64,000 nt of DNA from Tetracentron sinense (taxonomy: Eukaryota > Streptophyta > Magnoliopsida > Trochodendrales > Trochodendraceae): contig CM026570.1 in the NCBI GenBank assembly GCA_015143295.1, forward strand, positions 29,084,445-29,148,444. The letters run 5' to 3'. The position numbers and the translations under genes are program-made. The notes beneath the pieces were generated by a model. That model ran no database searches, was not told the origin of the DNA, and saw only the letters and a list, made by a program, of their open reading frames with translations. Shown piece by piece: positions 1 to 11,656 of the stretch. Numbering within the stretch: position 1 is the first letter of the stretch; the number at the start of each line of letters is the position of its first letter.

Positions 1-294
1 ACCGAGCTACGTCCTTAATGCATAACCGAGCTACGTCCTTAGCGCCTTCCGAGCTACGTCCTTAGCCCATAACCGAGCTACGATTGCCTGCAGCCCAGAC
101 TGTTTTGGCCATATCTTTTGACTCGTTCGTTCGATTTTGACGATTCAACTTACGTTGGGTTCGTACTTCGAAAAGGAACATTTCTGATGTTTCAGAATTT
201 CCAATTTTTTCCTTATTTATTAATTATACTTCTTTAAAGGCAAAATGGCAACGAAGTGTCATGCATAAAATGTGAAAAGGTCCGGGGCTCTACA
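1..294 (-). mobile_element. Tekay-type LTR, 5' (U3) portion, cut by window start
   Basis: On the minus strand this reads TGTAGAGCCCCGG from position 294, the same kind of LTR start as the other Tekay LTRs here. The stretch at 100-235 (TTTTGACTCGTTCGT, then a block around TTGACGATTCAACTT) recurs in the U3 of LTRs at 7380, 13430, 17540 and 57130. Positions 1-77 hold four copies of ACCGAGCTACG about 21-24 bp apart, in the place where other LTRs carry palindrome arrays. The rest lies outside the window. Confidence 0.75.
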
Positions 295-664
295 TAGTCT
301 CTATTCCTGGATAACAAAAGATATTTGTAAATAGGAATACAAGTTTCCTAGTAGAGAAACTGAATCTAGAATGGTTCTAGAAGCGAAAGCCCAATAGATA
401 GATAACTATGAGAATTGATAGAGATCAACTCTCTACTCTCACTATACCTAAATAGTACACTAAAACCCACAGGTCTCAGAATCTGTAGTTGGACTAACTT
501 TTCTTCTGATGAAGTAATCAAACTATTTGATTTTCATCTAAGAATGAAAGTATCCTTTGTGTGCAAATCGGTTAGTGAGAGCATGATTACTTTCCTGGCT
601 CTATGCAAAGATAATATTCTTTTAATTGTAAATGAAGTATGAATATTATTCTTCTCTTAGATTT
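295..664 (+). pseudogene. Ty1/copia reverse transcriptase remnant, first part
   Basis: The frame 415-642 reads like a decayed copia reverse transcriptase around its catalytic box. A segment SWTNFSSDEVIKLF precedes FLALCKDNILLIVNEV, which aligns by eye with the family's FLxLYVDDILLIGND region. The YVDD aspartates are lost (CKDN), so it is inactive. The frame ends at TGA 640-642. The similarity seems to resume after the solo LTR at 665-3542, so this is one gene split by that insertion. The lineage is probably Angela/Tork, judged from the LTR downstream. This is recognition by eye; a protein search would settle it. Confidence 0.6.
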
Positions 665-927
665 TGTCACGACCCAAAATCCCCCCTAGGAGTTAGGAGA
701 CTTTTGGCTCGTGACCACTGTGTCATACCATCCTGTCATGACACATAAGGCGAACATACCATCCTGCAAGAGCATACAAGGCATACTAAAAGGCTAACCT
801 GGAAATTTCTTTATAACATAAACCTACGATTTGTATTCCAAGTCCAAACCAACCGATTATACAAAATATAAAATCTAAAGTGGACATTCCTCACTTTCAA
901 AATACACAACCCTCTCCCTCACATCAC

Positions 928-1052
928 TCAATAATAGTCTAGATGGGGCCTCCTATCTAGAGCTCCAACATCCTAGTGATGATCCATGGCAGGCTCTGGC
1001 TCGTAGTACTCCTCTTCTATCCAAGGCTTAGGAGCATGTTCATCCACAGAAC
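928..1052 (-). pseudogene. LTR micro-ORF, acidic peptide (L1 copy, one premature stop)
   Basis: From the acceptor-like TAG|GT at 1053 the minus strand reads SVDEHAPKPWIEEEYYEPEP and on to an ending with LDRRPHLDYY and TGA at 928-930. An in-frame TAG at 973-975 breaks it. The PWIEEEY core and the LD..P..DYY end match the other LTR copies. From AG to the final stop it is 125 nt, exactly as in the copy at 6681-6805. The function is unknown. Confidence 0.6.
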
Positions 1053-2096
1053 CTACCGAAGTCAACAATTCGGCTGAGCATGGAATACTTAGTGTATACA
1101 AACTACTAAATAGCAATACTATAAATATCAATGATAGCATATGCACACATCAGAGCAAAATAGGCGAAAGCAAAGTGGAGTGAGCATATAGCTTAGAGCA
1201 ATTCATAAAACAAATAACATGTTAGCATTTCTTTACAGGGCACATATTGTTGAGCATTTCACTAACTATATACTTCGAACCATAACAAACCCGATACTTA
1301 GAGTGATTCACAAAACCGATAACAAAACGATACTTTACAAGCAAGGAGGTAAACTCCCTTGAGTTCAAAATAAAGCGATACATTACAAGCAAGGAGGTAG
1401 ACTCCCTTGAGTTCTAAACAAAGCGATACTTTACAAGTAAGAAGGGAGAACATTTACAAGCAAGGAGGTAAGCTCCCTTGAGTTCTAAACAAAGCGATAC
1501 TTTACAAGCAAGGAGATAGACTCCCTTAAGTTCAAAACAAAGTGATACTTTACAAGCAAGGAGGTAGACTCCCTTGAGTTCAAAACAAAGCGATACTTTA
1601 CAAGCAAGGAGGTAGACTCCCTTGAATTCAAAACAAAGCGATACTTTCCAAGCAAGGAGGTAAACTCCCTTTAGTCCGAAAATCAAAGAAATACTTTACA
1701 AGCAAGGCCTAAGCCCTTAAATCTAAATCCATTCTTTGAGGAAAGCAAAACCTTGAGAAAAACCTTTTTTGGGCAAAACAATACTTGAGCATACCCTTTT
1801 GAGCAAATAAATACTTGAGCATACCCTTTGGAGCAAAACCATACATTGAGAAAAACCCATGCTTTGAGAAAATCCTTCTTTGATCAAAACACATCCCTTT
1901 TTAGCAAAATCCATACTTTAATCAAAACCATTCTTTGAGTTACAACCATTCTTTGAGTTCATATATCCTTATGAGCAATTCAATAACCATAGAAACCTTT
2001 AAACATAATAGTAAACAAATACCATTCACGAATACAATTCAACTTTTACTATTCATTAACAATTCATAGCAAAACGATTTAGTAGAGTGTACCTAC
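1053..2096 (-). other. Putative LTR leader intron (L1)
   Basis: The donor-like AAG|GTAGGT lies at 2096 and the acceptor-like CGGTAG|GT ends at 1053, in element sense. The span is 1044 bp and contains the hairpin repeat array. The donor context is shared by the other Tekay LTRs. Splicing is inferred from sequence only. Confidence 0.4.
1335..1700 (-). repeat. 48-bp tandem hairpin repeats in LTR L1
   Basis: About seven units of roughly 48 bp each contain AAGGAGGTAGACTCCCTT, a small hairpin with a GGAG/CTCC stem, followed by a spacer around GATACTTTACAAGC. The reading frame through this stretch is an artefact of the repeat. The array occupies the same place in the LTR as the 67-bp hairpin array of other Tekay LTRs. 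Confidence 0.75.
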
Positions 2097-2414
2097 CTTA
2101 AAAAAGAAGTTTTCACACTTCTGTAGACTGAATCAAGCTTGAGGAAAGCTTGGGAAAATCTTGGTTTGAAAACCCCCTTCTTCAAGAACGCGCACAAAAT
2201 TTCTTTGGAGAAATTCCAAGCTCGTGGAATCACTTCGGATTCGAAATCTAGGTGTTAGAACACCAAGAAAGCAAAAAGAACACTTCCTTTGATGGAAAAA
2301 CACAAACTCAGAACATCCAAACAACTCTCATCTTTCTTCTTCTTCTTCTCTTCTTTAATCTCTCGAAAATCCAAGCTTAAGATTTGAGTAGATCAAACCC
2401 ACGAAATTCCCTTT

Positions 2415-2423
2415 TATTTATAG
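2415..2423 (-). promoter_or_regulatory. TATA box of LTR L1
   Basis: The minus strand reads CTATAAATA followed by AAAGGG. It lies about 1.1 kb into the LTR and 320 bp before the donor-like site, which fits the retrotransposon promoter. Confidence 0.5.
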
Positions 2424-3542
2424 CCCAAAGGTTGCCAAAAACCCAAAAACTCCTTAGGAAAATATCCCCCAAGGTCTGTGACGAGTTACAGGCCATTTCT
2501 AGGAGTTTTTGGCATTTTTTGGGCTGAATTCGTCGACAAATTTCGGCCCCCAACTCAATTCATCGTCGAAATGGCACTCTGCCTGGGCCTCATTTTTCCA
2601 CTTTGGTATTTTGAACATAACTTTTGAGTCGGTGATCGGATTTTGACGATTTAACTTGCATTGGATTCTACATTTGAAGGGAACAACTTTCATGTTTTGT
2701 ACAAAGCCTAATTTTGAGTTGTAATTAGTTTAAATGGGCCCACAAGTGGACTGGTCCTGGGATGACTGTCAGCAGACCAAAATTTATAGCAGGCTAGTTT
2801 GCGGAAATCTGACATTTGACTCAAAATCTGATAAAGTTGTAAACATGAACCTTGAAGAGGGTTTCAACACCTTTCGAAAAATTCAAGAATTACTCGATTC
2901 CGATCAGCGGTGAGAATTCTAGAGCTCCCTCAAGTTGATGGTCTATTTAGGCATCCCTCTTCTTCACAACTTTGATAATGCCTTGATCATTCAAGAGGTT
3001 CTTTAGGACCTTGAACAAACGTTCTTAGAGCATTTTTCATGCTCTTACCAGTGACACTAACCCATTTCTAACACCATAGGAACACTCCAATCTTTCCCTT
3101 ACTCAAACACACCTACCAATACTTAGGGTCTTTCATACCGTTAACTTGGAAACACTTAGAGTATTTCATACTCTTGTAGTTTCATCCCAAACCCCCAACA
3201 ACAATACTTAATCTAATTTAAATCATTCTTATTATTGCTCATAAACTAAATTACATAAATGGTCCTTGAACTTCACAAGACTTGAGCCCAAGGCACTATT
3301 TATAGCACTATTCACACACTATTCACTTATAACCCTTTAAGCACTTAGGGTATTTTATATACCCTTACTTTTACCCACTTTGAGTATATTTATACTCTCC
3401 TTTTGAGATTCAACACATGCATCTAAAACCCTCACTTGATTCACTATACTACCAAGAACAAAATGGACGGCTTTAGGCCTTTACCCACACCATTCAAGGA
3501 CACTATTCATAGCATAGTGAACTCGAATTTCGGGGTTCTACA

Positions 3543-4073
3543 GATCTAGCAATTTTGTAATAAAGGACAAAAACTTTGACAACATGTTTTCTTAGTCCTA
3601 AATGGTTTGAAACAAAAGGAAAATGATATTGTTATTCTCCTAATAACAATCATGTTTTTGTGCAAGTAAGATTCCAAGAAAAGAGTTTCTACCTTTATGG
3701 AATGGAATCTGTTTTTCTTAGATATGTGATATCTTGAAATAGTATACTTGTACTAGACCGGATATTCATCACATGTTGATGTGATAAGATATTGGTCAGA
3801 TTAGTTCGGAGCATTGCATAATGGTAAAGCACAAGCATGTTAACTTCTGAAAATGACTGTTGGACAGTATCATTTTTTGTTTAGTATTTTAAGACTGTGG
3901 TTATTGATAATAAATTTGTAAGAATTGCGAGTGTTATTGGCTCACTACAATAGTTGTGATAAAGCAGACATGACATACCTATCTATATTAAGTTATGCTT
4001 CGGCTGGTGTTTGAGAAACATCACTGACAAGATGGGTATTACATCTCATTGGCTTAGAGTACAAGTGGAAGAT
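3543..4073 (+). pseudogene. Ty1/copia reverse transcriptase/RNase H remnant, second part
   Basis: This continues the remnant at 295-664 after the solo LTR. Near 3752 one frame reads YTCTRPDI, the hallmark of the copia RT to RNase H junction, followed by a degenerate stretch that resembles the SRYxSNPG block. Many stops and frame changes are present. The final bases AAGTGGAAGAT (4063-4073) look like the polypurine tract next to the LTR that starts at 4074. Confidence 0.55.
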
Positions 4074-6103
4074 TGTTGGACATATATGCCCTCGAAAGCC
4101 AATAAGATACTTTTCTATGTTGATTAGACAAGCATCATATTCACAAAACCAACTATAAAGGGTATTTATATTAATTATTGTCTCATATGATGAAGACATA
4201 AAGTTTCATAGGTAACATTGTAGGAAAATCATGCAAAGGTTGCAAGGAGATGATTTTCCGGTTCCTTGTAAACCTAATATTGTTCGAAGCCTCTAGAGTA
4301 CTGGTTGGGCGTTGTACTTCATCATGGCTTGCACATGTGTAGTTCTATGAGATAGTGTGATGAATCTCATTCACAGAGAGTGGTGACTCTTGACTAACAT
4401 GTGAGTATATGTAGCAAGTACATAACACTGAACGGGGTCACTAGTGGATACCCTATGGAATATACTGTCAGATTGTATTAGGGTTATCCATTTGACAAAT
4501 TGTCCTTAGACCTGAGAGGTTAACATCTTCTCAGATATGGCTTTCATGTACCAATCGGTAATGTCCAATGCACAGTACTAACTCCAGGTACGTTGGGTCA
4601 TGTACACAATGTTTGGAGAAGTGTGTAAACACTCAATAAGGAATCCACAACTCCTTAATTGGAGATAATGATATCAAGGTGATACTTATTGAACTGAACT
4701 GTTAAATCCAGTACTGGTGTTTTTCGGTAAAATGGTCTTTATCGATGTTGATATTTTCAATATGGAAAGGTATATATAAATATATATATGTCAGTTCTTT
4801 TCTAATGTTTCTTCAAAAGTGTTTTGGAGGTTCAATTCAATGAAAAAGTAATCATGAGAAAGGGTTCTATTCATAAGCTAGGGACTAGATAGTGGAATTG
4901 TTCCAATCCCGGAAGCTTACAAGTGAAATCGGAATGTGGAAGGATTTATTTGTAAATATATTGTGAGATGGTGCTTACAAGCAATTCTCTAATTTCTGGA
5001 GGTTAATCACATTGTGTTAATGGACATTAATCGTGATTGGTGGAAGTCTAGGGATATGGATAAAATTCTATAATCCTAATGGAGTGTAGGAAAGGTGTTT
5101 CCTAGTAACAATGCTTTAACCAAAAGGTTGAGTACTTGGTCCCACAACCGGAAATAGGAGATCCCTTTAGATCTCACACACAAGGACTTTCTTAAAGTAT
5201 TTAATTTAATTTATAATTAAATTAATCAATTTCTCTAAGTAATCAGTAAATGGTATAGTGAAGCTCTAAAAAAGTGGAATCACATTAGATGTGAAAAACC
5301 AAATGGGTAGGACCCATTGGGAATTATTTTAAAAGAATAATTAAAGTGACCTAATAGGGTTTGGAACCGTAGGGGCGTGTGGAGTGGGGCCCACCTAGGG
5401 TGAGACACCCACTTCAAGGAGGAAATAAGAATTGTTATTATTTATTTAATTAGTTTCTAATCATTACTCTCCTTATTGGATAAGGTTAGTTAGTTAGTTA
5501 GAGTTAGTTACTAATTAAAGATTCCTTGTTGGACATGGATTCTATTAGTTTCTTGCTAATCAAGGAATCCTAATTGGATTAGGATAAGGATATGATTAGT
5601 TGGACACTAATGGATAAGGTTAGTTTCTATTTTGATTAATCCTAATTAATTAAGGAGAAATAAAAAAGGAAACAAATTGAGGAATTCTAATTGGATTAGA
5701 AAGTGGACTCTTGAGTTGCTAACAACCCAAAACCCTCTATTTAAGAGGTTGACGTCCAAGGCTTTGGGGATAAGAAAATTTCCAGAATTTGTTCTTCTCC
5801 CTCAATCTCACGCCCCTCTCTCTCCCCTCAAAGGTTTACGGTCACCTCTCCCCCTTTTCTTCTTCTATTTGTTTTCTAGTTTGAAAATAAAGAAGAATAT
5901 TAAGGATCTTGTTAATCAAGAAAGGTTCTTGATCAATAAAGATTGGATCTTTATTTCAAGATCCTAGAGCTGGAAATTTGGAAGGGCCATTAGCTTCCAT
6001 TAGAGAAAGCTTTAAAGGAAAAAGAAGGTTTATGTGAATCGACAAGAGACATCACACTTGTGATGTTTTGCGAGTACTATTCTAATGTGGATCTGACTTA
6101 ACA
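4074..6103 (+). mobile_element. Angela/BARE-like copia 3' LTR (probable)
   Basis: The start TGTTGGACATATATGCCCT directly after a purine tract is the typical LTR start of Angela/BARE copia elements. The right end is placed at CTTAACA (6103), which gives TGTT/AACA inverted ends, but this boundary is tentative. A TATA-like TATTTAAG lies near 5738, and the 3' part carries AATAAA-type signals. No coding content is seen. A likely size for the family is about 2 kb. Confidence 0.55.
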
Positions 6104-6239
6104 ATTTCAAAGTCGAAAAGTTGATTGTTATTCCTACCTTCATTGAATAAAATCAATTAGAATCTTAGTCAGATCTTGGGATTGGATATATGCCCCCCAA
6201 GAACTGTGTTTCTAAAATTAAAAAGAGGCATACATTCAC

Positions 6240-7064
6240 AAAGATACAAACGAGGAGGTCGGTCATGCAAATGCTAATGGACTCATACCCTTGTATGGTA
6301 AGGCATTAGTAGAGCTCCCATAAAAGCAATGTTCTGTTCTGAAAAGGAATGCTCGGATGCTAGTATGCGACGGACTATGATACGACAACTAGGCATGCCC
6401 CAATTCCAATTTTGTTCTGTTCTGAACGAGAAAAGTTCTGAAACAAGTATAAAAGATATGAAAAGAAGAAATGAAAGAACAAGTTTTAAATGATATGTAA
6501 AGACGTATTTGTTCTGTACAGTATGCACATGTATTGAAAAGAAGGTTTCCACTTTTGTTCAGCTTTTGCATGTGTATCTGATGTAACTATTATTGAAAGC
6601 ATGTGTTATTATGATATTGTTCTCTAGTGGTGTGTATACGCTGAGTATTCCATGTTCAGCCGAATTTTCATCTTCGGTAGGTCATGTGGATGTTCAAGCT
6701 CCAGCACCCTGGATAGAGGAGGAGTACTATGATCCAGAGCCTTTCACGGATCATCTACCGGAGGATAGCATACTGGATAGGTGGCTCTATTCAGATTATT
6801 GGTGAGAGTGATGAGGGAGAGAACATTTATAGTTTCAAAGTCAGGATGTCCACTTTACACTTATATGTTTTGTAAATGTTATGATGGACGGGACTTAGAA
6901 AATAGATGGCTTTATGTTTAAGAAATTTTATGCTTCTGCTATCATGTGCCTTGTGTATTTCATAGGATGGTATGTAAGCCTTATGTGTCATTACAGTATA
7001 GTATGACACGGCGGTCCCGAGCTAAAGTATCCCTAACTCCTAGGGGGTATTTTGGGTTTCGATA
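6240..7064 (+). mobile_element. Tekay LTR fragment, 3' half (L2), plus strand
   Basis: The right end reads CTCCTAGGGGGTATTTTGGG then TTTCGATA, the conserved Tekay LTR terminus with a degenerate final CA. It holds the hairpin at 6640-6660 and the micro-ORF at 6681-6805, so it is the 3' half of an LTR. The U3 half is absent and the left boundary is uncertain. It abuts, in opposite orientation, the U3 half of another LTR at 7065. Confidence 0.65.
6681..6805 (+). CDS. LTR micro-ORF, acidic peptide (L2 copy)
   Basis: Downstream of the acceptor-like CGGTAG|GT this copy encodes PAPWIEEEYYDPEPFTDH and ends ..LDRWLYSDYW with TGA at 6803-6805. It is 125 nt from AG to stop. The frame stays open upstream to an ATG at 6593, but the upstream frame relative to the hairpin ATG differs from that of the other subfamilies. 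The peptide is acidic and of unknown function. Confidence 0.5.
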
Positions 7065-7645
7065 TTAAAACCCTCAAATTCAGCATCAGCTACCGCGTGC
7101 GATCGATCGCACACTTAACTGCAATCAAACGCGGATCAGTGCGATCGATCGCACATGGATGCGATTTGTCGCACATGAACCCGAATCTTTTTGTCTGATT
7201 TTCCCCTGCATGCGATCGATCGCACACTCTTGCGATCAATCATAGATCTCTGCGATCTGTCGCACCTGGCATCCCATTTATCGCATATGGTCCAGAATGT
7301 TTGGGACCAATTTCACCGGCATGCGATCGATCGTACTCCCCAAATTTTGTTGTTTTCTCTCATTTTTTCTCACTTGGTATTTTGGCCATAACTTTTGACT
7401 CGTTCGTCGGATTTTGACGATTCAACTTGCGTTGGATTCATCTTTCGAAGAGGAACATTTTTGGTGGTTTAGAATTTTCAAATTCTACCTTATTTATGGA
7501 CCAAATTATCCCCAAAGTTGACTGATCTGTAGATGGAAATCGGTAACTCGGATTTTTAATAAATCCGACTTCGGAATTCCAACTTTTAACTAAAGAAAAT
7601 GGCCTTAAGGCTTTGATATATGACAAAAATTTCTGGGGTGCTACA
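7065..7645 (-). mobile_element. Element A 3' LTR, U3 portion only (L3)
   Basis: The minus strand starts TGTAGCACCCCAG at 7645, directly next to the polypurine tract of element A. Its sequence closely resembles the U3 of the LTR at 15289-17789, including the GCGATCGATCGC palindromes. It stops at 7065, where sequence of opposite orientation begins, so the rest of this LTR is missing or inverted. Confidence 0.75.
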
Positions 7646-7659
7646 TCCTCCCCCCTTAT
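7646..7659 (-). promoter_or_regulatory. Polypurine tract of element A
   Basis: The minus strand reads AAGGGGGGAGGA directly before the LTR start TGTAG. It is the expected primer site for plus-strand DNA synthesis. Confidence 0.8.
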
Positions 7660-7735
7660 AAAAATTTCATCCTCGATATTTGGATGATACATACATTACA
7701 AAACCAAAACAGAATTACATGACACATACAAAAAC

Positions 7736-10645
7736 CTATTCAAACAAGTCTGGGTACTTCACTTTGACTTCAGCCTCATGCTCCCATGTGGCCTCTTCTC
7801 TAGTATGATGTTTCCATTGCACGAGCACTAATGGAATTGTTTTGTTACACAACACTTGATCTCTCCGATCCAAGACTTGAATCGGCTTCTCTACTAGTGT
7901 GAGGTCCTCTCGGATTTCGAACGACTCATGGTTGATCACGTGCGAAGGATCGGAGATGTATTTCCGAAGCATCAACACATAGAACACGTTGTGAACCACT
8001 GCCATATGAGTTGGGAGTGCTACCTGGTACGTAACTTCACCAACTCTAGTGATAATTTCAAACGGCCCAACATAACGAGGACTAAGCTTGCCTCTCTTGC
8101 CGAACCTCATGATCCCCTTTCTAGGAGATATCTTCACAAAGACTTGATCCCCAACCTGGAATTCCAAGTCCCTACGGCGAGTGTCCACATAGCTCTTTTG
8201 ACGATCCTGGGCAGCTTTCAACTGATCCTGGATGATCTTTACTTTATTCGTGGTTTGCTCAATCAACTCAGGGCAGACTTTGTCAATCTGTCAACCACAA
8301 CCCATATAGCATCGGAGTTTCTAGCCGTACATGGCAAGCCAATAATAAAGTTCATAGAGATGTGCTCTTATTTCCACTCAGGAATAGGGAGAGACTGTAA
8401 TAGACCCACCGATCTCATGTGCTCTGTCTTCACCTGTTGGCACACAAAGCACCATGCCACATACTCTGCAACATCTCTCTTCATATTTCGCCACCAAAAG
8501 TGTCCCTTGAGGTTCCGGTACATCTTCGTACCTCAGGATGCACTGTATACTTCGAAAGGTGGGCTTCATCCATAATCTTTCGCCTCAACTCTGCATCGAC
8601 AGGGACACACAGTCTTCCCCTGAATGTGATCGCACCTCGACTAGTCAGAGAAAAGTCTTCGCTGCCCTTGGTAATTTCCTTGTCCCGGAAAGCCAATAAG
8701 TCAACATCCGAGGTTTGCAATTCTCGGATCCGATCTATTATGTACGGCTGAATCGTGATATTCACCATCACTAGACTGTGGACGGAAGCATTGACACTAA
8801 TGTCCAGATTTTCCAAATCTTCCAATAACTTTCATTCCCGCACCAACATATAAGCCAACAACCCCGGAGGTCTTCTACTCAAAGCGTCAGCCACTACGTT
8901 TGCTTTGCCCGGGTGTATCGGATGGTACATTCGTAGTCTTTCAAAAATTCCATCCAACGCCGCTATCTGAGATTCAGCTCCTTTTAGGAAAAGAGGTACT
9001 TGAGGCTCTTGTGGTCTGTAAACACATAGAACTCTTCCCCATAAAGGTAATGTCGTTAAATCTTGAGTGCGAACACTACTGCGGCAAGCTCTAGGTCGTG
9101 CGTGGGGTTATTCTTTTCATGCTCCTTTAATTGCCTTGATGCATAGGCAATGATCTTCTTGTGCTGCATGAGAACACACCCAAGCCCGACGTGCGAGGCA
9201 TCACTATACAACTCATAACCACCACGCCTTGATGGCACTGTAAGGACAGGGGCCGTGGTAAGCCTCTTCTTCAGCTTCGTGAAGCTGATCTCACACTTAT
9301 CGCTCCATATAAAATTGGCATTCTTCTTGGTCAGATAAGTGAGCGGTGCTGCAAGGCTGGAGAACCCCTCTACGAATCTCCTATAGTAACTTGCCAAACC
9401 TAGGAAGCTGCGGATCTCTGTGATACTCTTGGGCCTCACCCAACTCATGATTGCCTCTATCTTCTTTGGATCTACAGAGATGCCTTCCACAGAAACAACG
9501 TGGCCTAGGAATGCCACTTCCTCTAACCAAAACTCACACTTGCTTAGTTTGACATACAGCTTGTGCTCTCTTAGGATTTTCAAAGCAAGGTGAAGGTCTC
9601 GCATGTGATCTTCCCGTGTCTGGGAGTAGACCAGGATGTCATCGACAAACACTATCACGTATCGATCCAGGTATGGTTGGAACACCCGGTTCATCAAATC
9701 CATAAAGGCTGCCGGTGCATTCATGAGACCAAAAGGCATCACCAAGAACTTGTAGTGTCCGTACCGAGTCCTGAATGCAGTTTTGGGAATATCTTCAGCC
9801 TTGATCTTCAATTGATGGTAACCGGACCGAAGATCAATCTTAGAGCAAAATTTTGCTCCCTTTAACTGATCGAACAAGTCATTAATTCTAGGCAATGGAT
9901 ACCTATTCTTTATTGTGACCTTGTTCAACTGCCTGTAATCGATGCACATCTGCATCGAGCTATCCTTCTTCTTGACAAATAGCACTGGGGCACCTCACGG
10001 TGAGACACTTGGTCGAATAAAACCAAGGTCTTGCATCTCCTCCAACTGAGTCCTCAACTCCTTGAGTTCAATCGGGGCCATCCTATACGGAGCCCGGGAG
10101 ATGGGAGTTGTGCCTGGTGCAAGCTCGATCAAAAACTCAATCTCCCTGTCTGGGGACAACCATGGCAAATCCTCAGGGAACACATCCAGGAATTCACTCA
10201 TGACTGGAATAGTCGAAGAGTCCTTTACTACGGGGTTCGCTAAGCTTAGTGCTGCAAAGCGAGCAATATCCCTTCTTTGCAATCCTTGAAAATGAAATGA
10301 ATTTACTCCTTCTGGTTTGAAGTTCACCACCTTCTCAAAGCATGCCACATGTCTGTGGTGAGTTAACAGCCAATCCATCCCAAGTATGACGTCAAAGTCC
10401 AAGTCTTGGAAATCCAGGACGATGAGGTTGGCTAGTAATTCATTCTACCCCACTTGTACCACACTATCCTTGTGTATTCTATCTTTATCGACTGACTTGC
10501 CAAGCCAAGTCGCAATGGTTAACTCTCTCTCCAACGGACTAGACTCAGACATAAAACCCTTTTCAAAACTAGGTGAGACGAAGGAGTGAGTGGATCCCCG
10601 AGTCGATCAACACTCGAGCCAAACATTCATTGACTAATAAGGTTC
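7736..10645 (-). pseudogene. pol: Tekay Ty3/gypsy pol pseudogene (element A: PR-RT-RH-INT-chromodomain)
   Basis: In reading order the minus strand shows: a protease DSG box near 10600 (with a 1-bp frameshift just after it); RT from 10402 to about 9500 with [12 protein letters not shown] and the catalytic FVDDILVYS; RNase H to 9056 with [11 protein letters not shown]; the integrase zinc region around 8540; and the integrase C-terminus with GPFEII and a chromodomain-like tail ending at 7736. Breaks are TGA at 9995-9997 (in place of a Trp), TAA at 9056-9058, a frameshift near 8520, and a deletion near 8272. The deletion joins DRLTKSA to LIEQTT and removes the integrase core with the second catalytic Asp and the Glu. 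The gene is dead. Confidence 0.9.
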
Positions 10646-10789
10646 CTAAAATTATAGCTAGCTAAGTCAATCCATGCATCAATAGCTTATATATATAGGT
10701 ATATATCTATATAGCATACCATATAAGGACACAAAGAAAAAGGCATAATAAGACAATCATGGATAAATGGAGAAACTCTAAACGCATAC
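10646..10789 (-). other. Putative gag-pro intron of element A (144 bp)
   Basis: The minus strand reads CAAG|GTATGC at 10789 and TTTTAG|GAACC at 10646. Removing the segment joins DDLVQ to [10 protein letters not shown] in one frame, as in elements F and E. Retaining it gives a stop inside. Its sequence differs from the F and E introns except at the ends, so position and frame are kept while the interior diverged. Confidence 0.65.
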
Positions 10790-11217
10790 CTTGCACTAAA
10801 TCATCCGATGCAAGTGCATCTCCCTCTGTCAAGGCGAATACTCGCCCCTAGTTCACTTGGTGAGGCAGAGGTACAGATCGTGCAGGCTGGGAGGACGCCT
10901 GGTATGATCCTGCTGGGCAGATTGGGGGCCTAATCCTCTACGACTAGCCTGGCAAATGCCTTATCGGGCAATCCCTGATCATATGGCCCTGGAGACCACA
11001 GTGGAAACATCCACCCGATGCCTTCTGGTAATCTCCCGCAGGGTGCCTTTGGCCACAAGATGTGCAGACCTCATATGTGTAGGTCGGAGGGGCCGGAGGT
11101 GGAGCATACCTCGCTACCTGAGGAACAATGGGCCGTGGGATTGGAAGAGCTTGAGGTCGTGGTACCTGAGGCGCATACTGCCGTGGAGCTGGAGGCACAT
11201 AAGATGGCCTCTACGGT
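10790..11217 (-). pseudogene. gag: Tekay gag 3' part with zinc knuckles (element A)
   Basis: This encodes a proline-rich stretch followed by two zinc-knuckle regions: CTSCGQRHPAGDY (final Cys replaced by Tyr) and CFHCGLQGHMIRDC (complete CCHC). The reading runs into the solo LTR at 11218 and continues beyond it at 13605-13690. A TAG near 11210 lies in frame. The N-terminal Gag domain is missing because the locus beyond 13690 is occupied by another element. Confidence 0.8.
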
Positions 11218-11497
11218 TGTTGCGCCCCAAAATACCCCTAGGAGTTAGGGATACTTTAGGTGTGACTATACATACCTGCCAAACCATCCTGTAATGAACA
11301 AGGCTAAACATGATATAACACAATAATAATCAGAGTGTGGAAGCTATATCATGAATGCGGAAACGTGAACTAACTTTTTCTTTTCTTCTATAACTCCAAA
11401 ATAGTATTCCAAGTGAAAATATACATAACATATCAAGTCAAAGGTGGATAGGCTCACCTATCAAACTATACAAAAATAACTCTCTCATACTCTCCTC

Positions 11498-11656
11498 TCA
11501 ACAGTAGTCGAGGTAAGGCCATACGTCCAAATCTCTATCCTCCTGAGACTGCAGCGGGAGAGGTGGCTCCCTCTCCTCTACGTACTCTTCCCCGACCCAA
11601 GGCTCAGGGTCAAGGACATCCACAGAACCTGCCGATATAAAAGTACGGCTGAACAT
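11498..11656 (-). CDS. LTR micro-ORF, acidic peptide (L4 copy, 52 aa)
   Basis: An ATG in the loop of the conserved hairpin (11656) starts MFSRTFISAGSVDVLDPEPW and the frame continues through a V-G-E-E-Y version of the core to an end at LDVWPYLDYC, TGA 11498-11500. The portion after the acceptor-like AG (11629) is 131 nt, as in the copies at 47805 and 52679. It is acidic, without a signal peptide or membrane segment. The function is unknown. Confidence 0.55.
   Translation of the reverse strand: MFSRTFISAGSVDVLDPEPWVGEEYVEEREPPLPLQSQEDRDLDVWPYLDYC

Larger units (their letters stand above)
665..3542 (-). mobile_element. Solo Tekay LTR (L1) with imperfect TSD
   Basis: The minus strand starts TGTAGAACCCCG at 3542 and ends CGTGACA at 665, giving an LTR of 2878 bp. 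It is flanked by GATTT (660-664) and GATCT (3543-3547), a 5-bp target duplication with one C/T difference. No internal region is attached, so it is a solo LTR, presumably left by LTR-LTR recombination. Inside, in element sense, are a TATA box (2423-2415), a donor-like site (2096), a 48-bp hairpin repeat array (about 1700-1335), an acceptor-like TAG|GT (1053) and the acidic micro-ORF (1052-928). It interrupts a copia reverse transcriptase. Confidence 0.85.

Noticed and set aside
1414-1686. Open frame encoding a repeated GVYLLACKVSLCFEL peptide
   Set aside because: It is a translation of the 48-bp hairpin array in an LTR. The repeat has no start context or relatives and the frame is a by-product.
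5677-5967. A 96-codon plus-strand frame as a gene
   Set aside because: It lies in the transcribed part of the Angela/BARE-like LTR, is low in complexity and lacks a domain.
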